From assembly GCA_963977105.1 (NCBI GenBank), contig CAXBNI010000004.1, forward strand, positions 1 to 64,000: 64,000 nt of DNA, written 5' to 3'. This DNA is from UBA2705 sp963977105 (GTDB taxonomy: Bacteria; Pseudomonadota; Alphaproteobacteria; Micavibrionales; Micavibrionaceae). A program made the position numbers and the translations under genes. Positions 54,701 through 61,574 of this stretch are shown here, in pieces (the stretch's first letter is position 1; every line of letters begins with the position of its first letter). The notes below the pieces were generated by a model. That model was given only the letters and a program-made list of their open reading frames with translations. It was not told the DNA's origin and searched no databases.

Positions 54701-55167
54701 GCGCCGCCGCCGCGCGTCAGGCACTCGGCTTTTCCTGGGCCAAACCAGCCGCCATTATACCCATAATAAGAATACCAGCTCGATGTGATTTGATCGGTCA
54801 GTGGATCAAGATGGAACTGCCCCGGCGTATCACCGAAACATTTTTCAACGGTTAGTGGGTCATCGCTTCGGTATTTGACGCGCATACAATCACCAATCGA
54901 GTTGCCTTGGCGCGTGGCATCATCAAATAAAACAACTGCGCCATATTCAAAGCATTGCTTAAACGCGTCATTCCAATAATGAAAACCGGGTTTACAGCGC
55001 AGCGGGTTAATGCGGTACCAAACGGGCGCTTCTTGCTTATCACCGCCAAAGACACTGCTGCCCCAATCACCGATCGCACCAAGCGCTTGCCCTGCGACGC
55101 CAGAGACCGCACCTAAAGACTGACCAAGTCCATCACTGAGCCATCTTGTGGCATCATTACTTGCCAA
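51760..55167 (-). CDS. Giant ricin-type lectin-repeat protein (or 3' part of neighbour)
   Basis: A 1135-residue frame with many cysteines and repeated beta-trefoil-like motifs: GKAECLTRGGGANGKVFLDSC, NGNECMTR-x-GNCASANKW, SGLCWYWDGGGPYKLKSC, GTCLYVDG, DTCLMPTN, KSGKCLALGGA-x-IVQMDCNG, the C-L-x-x-x-G ... C ... W pattern of ricin B/R-type lectins. It should bind carbohydrate. It starts with TTG inside the end of the 2134-residue gene, has no Shine-Dalgarno and no signal peptide, yet is Cys-rich as exported proteins are. The first ATG is about 94 codons in. Either it is translated by coupling or the two frames are one protein after a +1 shift near 55157-55188. Confidence 0.8.
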   Translation of the reverse strand: MASNDATRWLSDGLGQSLGAVSGVAGQALGAIGDWGSSVFGGDKQEAPVWYRINPLRCKPGFHYWNDAFKQCFEYGAVVLFDDATRQGNSIGDCMRVKYRSDDPLTVEKCFGDTPGQFHLDPLTDQITSSWYSYYGYNGGWFGPGKAECLTRGGGANGKVFLDSCHKNGDNSKWTYTDDMKLQNGNECMTRNAANQVVMGNCASANKWLGTSVVPNWNEVEDIPMRGQIKHKSSGLCWYWDGGGPYKLKSCSTEDTSKRDDRTPLRSHTNLRVLDGHHTIEIMGSRAWDGQVNYACLGANGAGNAFGNNSCHPDVSNDKNKWKVLAVNDNGTLDTGMNTPLKDTLKGEYVFKNVSTGTCLYVDGAQANEQATDPLRFSGQCLSGSTVTQQARFVGYEADNLSQWVRILAKERADNAFLDARRQLKGNIQQWQRWRIRKENARIDQAFKALQNMGTNTKVARFDRKSPGHCAHGTFWNENLKRCSKDSKLMLLYHDVNGEYKGCLRSEMIGTTTPGLWNNCNPDGESDAFLDVISFIFDDQGRIVKLNKDYQVKTKTTENEDGKTETFVVGTDTITSKDTCLMPTNSFQRIEGKQRVNFMYCGDSASQKWRYSQQGELVSYDGQCLREVLVQETKSNITRSEVLRRTKENTDIYNAKIRSLKVERAKKGDAWYIPLAQAAVYEYDAGKQKLKDDIRNDVSYIDVPHLVLDNCQSDPMSAGKRRWLPSVGKNFTAAQGLPETAKITLANNTNLCVNGDMFLSGDITMQPCADDNKNQYFAFGGVDQTRFMISPRNSKTCLYDAGDDKISHGPCRSNGTQMFLRVDQADASVKLQNASSGKCLALGGATLEGAQNIVQMDCNGADTFKLQTVESLAGITFADVGELEINPEKSAQWHAINEKIKARATVLYGGVYLTHGNAMLQKGAADDVLMAPSTKTVELERLPSHVMPSGETFFIPPVSVDDTSIILIPGFEDGADHVTFAHGTSVQLSADGSIVPIADPYSPTYGNWFNFAHLQQVMRVSNAQGGLSFDYIDESPEFRTSATFKMLPALSGQDGMYSFQSLANPSQYLLKHGTTLIVGAANSAQASFALEGASKWMKNDDMNLTDPKPPFRKAKPYFKNWKFPDTPNSVLNKDY

Positions 55168-58100
55168 TGGCGCCCATAGCTGCGTTTTTCAAATCACTTG
55201 CCTTATCGAATGCTTCGCCGACGGCTTGCGCCGCACCGGGCCCTAGAACAGGGACTTTTTCAAGGCCTGTTTGCACCAGACTAATCCCCATGCCCGCGCC
55301 CATTTCGGCCATGTTCAGCGGCATAGTTGCAAGGCTCTCTGCATTTTGCAGCGCTTCACCCGGATTAGTGATTAATTCAGCGGCATTATCAACAAGCGCC
55401 TCGCCACTGCCCAAAGGATCCGTCACCAAAGCGCGGCCAGCATTCCATGCGCCTTCACCCATATTCAAAAGTGCCTGCCCAAGGTCTAGGGCGCAATCAA
55501 GTGGGTTAGGCACAGATGGCCTAATCGACCCTGCGACTTTAGCCGCAAGAGTTTCTGGGTTTCCAAGGTCAATATTATCGGCTGAAATTTCAAGCGGAAT
55601 ACAGTCCCCTAAGCTCATAGAAAAACTAAGGCTACGTCCTGTTAAGCTCATGCCGCCTTCAATGGTTGTAAGGTCTTTAATGCTGTTATCGCCGCTTGAT
55701 ACCGAAGCGTAAATACTGGCATCAGTGGATGTGAATGCGCCGCGCGACATATCAAATGTGCCTGTTAACGGGAATAGCGGAATAGGCATGGTTGGAATAT
55801 CCAAAGCGCCTGTGAAACGCAAGCTCTGCTTACCGCCAAGCAGGGGCATATTGCCTGCAACGTCGAATATATTATTTTGGAATGGCGATGGCGGCGTGAT
55901 CTTCCCTGTGACTTTATAGCCATCAATCAGGTTCACCATATATTTTCCTGATGCTAAATCAGCGCGTAAAGCGCCGGTATCGACAATGAAGTCGCCCCCG
56001 ACATAAAGCCCTAAGCCGAGCGGTGGGTATTCGATGTCTGCGCTTGCATTGCGCGGCGGCGTGCTGCCGGGCGTGCCAAAATAAATAACAGGGTCACGTA
56101 CCCCAATCATTGAAAGTGGTGATTTTTCAATCAGCGAAAACATGCCATCGCCGGCAGAGGAAAGCGCTTTTGTAAACCCTTCCATTGTGGTTTTTGCTTC
56201 GCCGCTAAGCTGCTTTAGAATCTCACCACTTAAATTCGAACCACTTTTGAAGGCCAGATCAAACACGCTTTTTTGTAAGCGCGCCATTGTCACTGGCGTC
56301 AAAATAAGCGGCGTGTCCTTACAGGCTTGAATCTCAGGTTCTCGCTTGTCTTTGCTCTCACAAGATTTCGCGAATTGCAGCGCAAGACTTGATGGCACAG
56401 GCGGCACAGATGGCAACCATGTTGAATCCATATCAAAGACAAAGGCCTTGGTTTGATCGCCATCTTTAAATTCAGCGCGCTCAGTGTGAATTTCAATTAC
56501 TGTGCCTTCTGCTGTTTTGCCAAAGCGGAAAGCAGGGTTTTTCAATGCGTATCCCGTTAAGCCCATAGGGTCAGACCATGTTCCACTGACGCTCGCGCCC
56601 GCTGTAATTTTCGGCGTCACTTGTTCAGGTCTTGCGCTATAGGTCAGGTCTAAAATGGCATCTAATTCTTGGACGCTTAAATCATCCAAACGGCGCGGCT
56701 TAACTTTGACAGCGGCAGAAAGCCCGATATCGATATCGCTATTATCTTTGGATTTACGAACAAAAATTTTCACATTGCCGTCTTTAAACGCGATAAGTTC
56801 TTTCAAGAATGGTGGCATTTTTGGCGCGACATTCTTAAGGATGGTGTACAGGCCGAGCGACGGATCGCCGCCGAATAAACCGCCAACAGAGCCCGCGATA
56901 AAGACTTTGCCTTTAACGCCAAATGGTGAGGCAAGAATACCGCTGATCGGGTCTGGTAATTTAGAAACGTCCATATTGGTCAGGAAGGTTAGGCCGTCTT
57001 CGAGCAATAATGAATGCGCCAAATCATCATCGGTCAAGCCGCCCAAAACTTCATCATAAATCACATCAGGAATATCACCTGCATTAAAATCAGGCACAGA
57101 TTTAGAGCTAACAATCAAGACACCATTGGGGATGCTAATTTGATTTAAAGGCGCCGGTATATTTGTCGCCATTTTACCAATATCAACATCGTGGTCATGA
57201 CGGATAAACAGCGCCGCATCACCATTGTCACGAATGATCGCAGCCTTAGCGTCTTTTAAAGCAAGCCCGCCTATATTGACATCCATCACGCCTGCAATGG
57301 CATTTTTACTGATAAGCAATTTGCGGATTGTTGTATCAGCAATATCCGATGCGCCCGCAGGGACATTCATAAGTGCAGAGACTTTAAGGCTCCCCTCAAA
57401 ACTCACAACGGCGTCAGCCGCGCCGCCGCTCGCCGCCGCGATGGAAATACCAACTTTACCAGACTGCCCACGGAAGACCCCATCACCAACAAAGCGCGTT
57501 GCTTGGCTCGTGTCTTCGCCCTTGCGCTCAAAATTGGCTTCGATCCCGAGGTTGCTAATTTGTAGGTCTGGGAAAGCAAAAGGATTGTTCCAAAGCTCTG
57601 GCGACGTTAAAGCAAGCGCAAAGCTATTTTCTGTCTGGGAGGGGGCTTCATATTTGAAGCGGCCGCTCATTTCTATAGGGTCTTTTTTCTCTGGGAAGGT
57701 CACATCAGCGGTGGTTTTAATTTCAAGGGCTTTGCCGCTTAAATTAGACAGTACCAATTCGCTTTTTTTGAATTTTATGAGTGATTCAGGAATGTTGTTG
57801 ATGGTGAGGCCTTCTAAAGCAGCGCGCATTTCACCCTTCATTTGCCCTGTATCGTCTTTTGTAAACGCACCAAGCAGCGCAATATCACCGTTCAAGCGCA
57901 TGTAATTTTTAAAGAGGTCAGTAAAGCGCCCATTAAATATTTTTTCTGGCGCGGTTTTGCCGCCTATCGTTAAGCCTTTGGCAAGAGTGATGGCCCCATC
58001 TTTGTCAATTAAGCCGTCCAGTAGCGGTTGTAGCTTTTGCGGTGCATTTTGGTATTTCAGCTCTGCCGTGGCTTTATTTCCCCAGCCAATCAAAGCAGGC

Positions 58101-61100
58101 GCGAATGTTACATTCGATATTTGGGATGGAAGAAAGTCATAAATCATATGCGGTTTCAGGCTTTCAAAGCGCGTAAACATAGAAAACGTATCAGCTTGGT
58201 CTTTTTGGACTTCACGCGCAAAATATGCTGTCGCTTCCATATCCTCGGCGCCGCGCCATAGCTTGCCGATCATCTCATCTGGCGTAAGGTCAACATCACT
58301 CACCGCAAACTCATCAACTTTGGGGAAGTCTTTCAAACCCGGTAAGTCATTAAGGGCAAGGGGGCCCGGTGCATTAAAAGACCAATCGTCAAGGTCAAGG
58401 CGTCTTTTGGCTTCATTAATTGTAAAATCCATCGTGCCATAGAGGTCAAGATCGGCGCGATCCAGCTGGCTATCTGTCCATGTCCGCGTTTTTAGTGTGC
58501 GTTTCATAACGCCGTTTTCTTCTGTTTGTTCGAACACGCCGCTAGATGCATATTGGCGAATGCTCAGAAACGGAATGCCGAAAGGTTCTTTCCAGCCGAT
58601 ATCTGGCGCGCCCTTGGTCTGCTTTGCCTTATCGGCGGCTTTTTTATCTGGCGTTTCTGTATTTGGCGTTTTTATATCCGTCACGCGCGCCAAGGCGTCA
58701 AAGGCGATGTTCTTTACTTGATCCGCATTTAAAGCTGTTGAGGCTGCAAAGGCAATTTGTCCATCAGTTTGGGTCGTAACGCCGTTACAAAGCATATTTA
58801 AATCACCCTGAACTGACAGTTTTGCTACCATGGAGATATTGCTAATTCCTGCTGCTTTTTCTGGCAGCTTTAATGTCATGCCTGTGAGAATGGATGGCTC
58901 GATCTTGCCATCGATTTCCTTAAGCGAGAATGAGGCATTATTGAAATCAACAGACCCACCAGCATAGGATGGTTTGAAATTCGGTATCGGAAAACTTAGA
59001 TCAAGGCCAGATAGAATAACATTTGTGACCTTTTCACAGAGGGCTTTTTTATCAATGCTAACCCGTGGGTCAAATTTGCTAAAGCGCAGGTTTTTTAACT
59101 GGCTGAGTTTGAAATGCCCAGTTACCGCATAGCCATTTTCATCAATGCTATAGGCGGCCATAACCTTAGACGCATTGCCATCACTCGCAGGGTCATATGT
59201 CCCGACGAGCGTTACGCCAGGATAAACCGTGAGTGGAAACAGGCCGGTATAATCACCTTTTTTCAGTAAAGGTGATAATGGCTCGGGCACTTCGCTCAGT
59301 GCATTATAAATGATTTTATCAGCACTTTCGGGACGGACGAAAAATATTGCATTGGCAAGGCCGAAACTGCCTAAGCTTGTGTTGCGAATGGGCGGGATAT
59401 ACGTACCAAGGTCAACCGATTCATGCTCAAGCCCTATAATCGGCACTTCGCCCGCGGCTTCATACAAAACCGCGCGCACAGGCGAACCATCAAGCGTAAC
59501 ATGGCCTTCCATATAATCTGTTGAAGCCTTAAACTTACTCAGCACAACTTTAGATGCACCGGGCACGGCGCTGCCGACAATATCAGCCAGCGTCATATCG
59601 CTTTCAACGATCAAGGTCGGCACAAGATTTTCGCCTTTATCATCGGCTTCAAGCGCGATAAACATATCAATATTTTTTTGTTTTCCTTCTGGCGTTGTGA
59701 GCTTCCCTGCGCCAGAGACCACGAAAGAGAAATCTTCGAAATCATCCAATTTTTTGGGCGGCAGATTACCGTTTTTAGCTATTTTAAACGTGCCTTCAAA
59801 ACCTGCGGGACCAATTTCATAGCCCGGCACATCGATAAGCGCGTTAGCTTGGTCGGTTGCCACGCTGCCTTCGATCGTCGCGGATTTATTTTGCGGCGTG
59901 ATAACGATGCGCGCATCGCCAAGGGCGAGAGTCTCACTTGATGATGCGCTTGGTGAAGGGGCGTATTCAACATCTATCCCAGCGCCTAAGGCAAGCTCTA
60001 AAGTCTCTGCCCATGCAATCTCCACAACAGGGTTATTAAAACTCAATGGCCCCCATGACCGCCGCGCACTAGATTGTAAATTAATAATAAGCCGTGCGCC
60101 CTCAAACGATACATTGCTGTATTTGGCCTTTAAGTCATCAAGGGTCATTTCTGGTGGGATAGATACAGGCACAGTATCACGCGGCTCGACGCCCGAAAAC
60201 AGCCCCTGTAATGCCGCGCCAGAGACGTCTAGTTTTTTATTTTTGAGCGCCAGAAAAGCGGCAATATTCTGACCATTCGGCCATGAATTTAAATCCGCAC
60301 TAGCCCAAAACTGCAGCCCGCTTGGAATATCTTTTTCAGGAAGGTTATCGCGGCCTAAAAATGACTTTAAAAGCTTAAAATCAGCGGCGGTGAAATCTTT
60401 ACCTTTATTTTCAGGGGCAACGAATAAGAATACTGGCGCATCAAAGACACCGATTTGCCCAAAGCCCGTCTCGCGCGCTTCGGGTAAATAATCCGTGAAG
60501 CGCATGGTGCTATGCCCTAAAGCCACCGTTGGTATATCGCTGCCTTCATGCTTTATAACGGCAATGAATGTTTCAAGCCCGTTGAGCCATGTTCTGCCCA
60601 GTGACACAGTATCATTGCCGCCGCTGATCGGTTCAATCAGCGCGTCTTTAATTTCATCGGGAAGTTCTAATTTATCACCCGCTAATGTGCTCAGACTCAG
60701 ATAAGAGGAAAATTCTGTTTGTTCTTTTTCTGATGGCGCAGCTTCATCCGTAGGTAGATTCACCGCAGGCGCCATCGTGCCGCTAATCACCCAATTGCGT
60801 GAATTAATGCCAACAGGTTTGCCCTCTGGCGTGACACTTATGGCGCTTAGCCTGCCGGGGACCGCCGCCCATTCGCCACTTTGCGCATGGCGTTGATATA
60901 CGCGCCCGCCGCCAAGCTCCTCATTTATCGCGCTGCCGATCACATAGAGCGAGCCGTCACCACCAACGCCGATATCGCTACCTTTTGGCGCTTTGGTGTC
61001 TTCAATCCATTCATCGCCGGTATAGACAAAAAGGCGACCTGTTTGGTCAAGTCCCCAAGCGCGCCCTTGCGGGTCAACATCAATGCGCGTCAGCCGACCT

Positions 61101-61561
61101 GTGACTTGCTGCCAGTCTATTTTGCCTGTGGCTGAAAACTGGCCTTTTAAAGTCGCGCGCTGACCGTTTTCAACATGCACATCCGCCACCCAAATCTGAC
61201 CGCCGCCAATGCCAATATCTGCGCCGCGAATGCCGGTTGGCTGCCACGAACCACTGCCCACAGCGCTGACATAAAGCTGACCGCTTTCGGTTAAAGCCGC
61301 GGCGCCGCTCTCGCCCGCATCAATGCGTTCAAACTTACTGCGCGCGCCATGAACGCGCCAAGATTTTCCTTGTGCGTCCCAGTGATAGACCTTGCCATCC
61401 TGCCCAGTAAACCATTGCGCGCCATCATGACTAACGCCAATATCACGGCCATGCGCGTTATCTTGCATCCAATCAGGCTTATCACTGCCCATTGCGCCGC
61501 TAAAAGCCACAAAACTGAGAAAGGCTGCACCGCAGACAGATAGGAATAAAGATTTACGCAT
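55157..61561 (-). CDS. Giant exported protein: tectonin propeller plus repeat modules
   Basis: A 2134-residue protein. The signal peptide ends near SGAMG (residue 25), ATG 61561 preceded by AAGGTG. Residues about 30-270 are tectonin-type propeller repeats of 35-45 residues (ADIGIGGGQIWVAD, SDIGVGGDGSLYVIG). From about 290 to 2000 there is a long, mostly beta-predicted region in which a module of about 300 residues recurs in diverged form (see findings). The C-terminal 120 residues are Gly/Ala/Leu-rich amphipathic helix (DLGQALLNMGEGAWNAG). Few cysteines, in contrast to the next gene. Probably on the cell surface or secreted. Function unknown; lies 13 bases after another tectonin gene. Confidence 0.85.
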   Translation of the reverse strand: MRKSLFLSVCGAAFLSFVAFSGAMGSDKPDWMQDNAHGRDIGVSHDGAQWFTGQDGKVYHWDAQGKSWRVHGARSKFERIDAGESGAAALTESGQLYVSAVGSGSWQPTGIRGADIGIGGGQIWVADVHVENGQRATLKGQFSATGKIDWQQVTGRLTRIDVDPQGRAWGLDQTGRLFVYTGDEWIEDTKAPKGSDIGVGGDGSLYVIGSAINEELGGGRVYQRHAQSGEWAAVPGRLSAISVTPEGKPVGINSRNWVISGTMAPAVNLPTDEAAPSEKEQTEFSSYLSLSTLAGDKLELPDEIKDALIEPISGGNDTVSLGRTWLNGLETFIAVIKHEGSDIPTVALGHSTMRFTDYLPEARETGFGQIGVFDAPVFLFVAPENKGKDFTAADFKLLKSFLGRDNLPEKDIPSGLQFWASADLNSWPNGQNIAAFLALKNKKLDVSGAALQGLFSGVEPRDTVPVSIPPEMTLDDLKAKYSNVSFEGARLIINLQSSARRSWGPLSFNNPVVEIAWAETLELALGAGIDVEYAPSPSASSSETLALGDARIVITPQNKSATIEGSVATDQANALIDVPGYEIGPAGFEGTFKIAKNGNLPPKKLDDFEDFSFVVSGAGKLTTPEGKQKNIDMFIALEADDKGENLVPTLIVESDMTLADIVGSAVPGASKVVLSKFKASTDYMEGHVTLDGSPVRAVLYEAAGEVPIIGLEHESVDLGTYIPPIRNTSLGSFGLANAIFFVRPESADKIIYNALSEVPEPLSPLLKKGDYTGLFPLTVYPGVTLVGTYDPASDGNASKVMAAYSIDENGYAVTGHFKLSQLKNLRFSKFDPRVSIDKKALCEKVTNVILSGLDLSFPIPNFKPSYAGGSVDFNNASFSLKEIDGKIEPSILTGMTLKLPEKAAGISNISMVAKLSVQGDLNMLCNGVTTQTDGQIAFAASTALNADQVKNIAFDALARVTDIKTPNTETPDKKAADKAKQTKGAPDIGWKEPFGIPFLSIRQYASSGVFEQTEENGVMKRTLKTRTWTDSQLDRADLDLYGTMDFTINEAKRRLDLDDWSFNAPGPLALNDLPGLKDFPKVDEFAVSDVDLTPDEMIGKLWRGAEDMEATAYFAREVQKDQADTFSMFTRFESLKPHMIYDFLPSQISNVTFAPALIGWGNKATAELKYQNAPQKLQPLLDGLIDKDGAITLAKGLTIGGKTAPEKIFNGRFTDLFKNYMRLNGDIALLGAFTKDDTGQMKGEMRAALEGLTINNIPESLIKFKKSELVLSNLSGKALEIKTTADVTFPEKKDPIEMSGRFKYEAPSQTENSFALALTSPELWNNPFAFPDLQISNLGIEANFERKGEDTSQATRFVGDGVFRGQSGKVGISIAAASGGAADAVVSFEGSLKVSALMNVPAGASDIADTTIRKLLISKNAIAGVMDVNIGGLALKDAKAAIIRDNGDAALFIRHDHDVDIGKMATNIPAPLNQISIPNGVLIVSSKSVPDFNAGDIPDVIYDEVLGGLTDDDLAHSLLLEDGLTFLTNMDVSKLPDPISGILASPFGVKGKVFIAGSVGGLFGGDPSLGLYTILKNVAPKMPPFLKELIAFKDGNVKIFVRKSKDNSDIDIGLSAAVKVKPRRLDDLSVQELDAILDLTYSARPEQVTPKITAGASVSGTWSDPMGLTGYALKNPAFRFGKTAEGTVIEIHTERAEFKDGDQTKAFVFDMDSTWLPSVPPVPSSLALQFAKSCESKDKREPEIQACKDTPLILTPVTMARLQKSVFDLAFKSGSNLSGEILKQLSGEAKTTMEGFTKALSSAGDGMFSLIEKSPLSMIGVRDPVIYFGTPGSTPPRNASADIEYPPLGLGLYVGGDFIVDTGALRADLASGKYMVNLIDGYKVTGKITPPSPFQNNIFDVAGNMPLLGGKQSLRFTGALDIPTMPIPLFPLTGTFDMSRGAFTSTDASIYASVSSGDNSIKDLTTIEGGMSLTGRSLSFSMSLGDCIPLEISADNIDLGNPETLAAKVAGSIRPSVPNPLDCALDLGQALLNMGEGAWNAGRALVTDPLGSGEALVDNAAELITNPGEALQNAESLATMPLNMAEMGAGMGISLVQTGLEKVPVLGPGAAQAVGEAFDKASDLKNAAMGAIGK

Positions 61562-61574
61562 TTTTCACCTTATC

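Noticed and set aside
55146..57905. Plus-strand ORFs under the giant tectonin gene (55146-55712, 57225-57905)
   Set aside because: Opposite-strand shadows of a clear long gene; no family pattern and no ribosome site.
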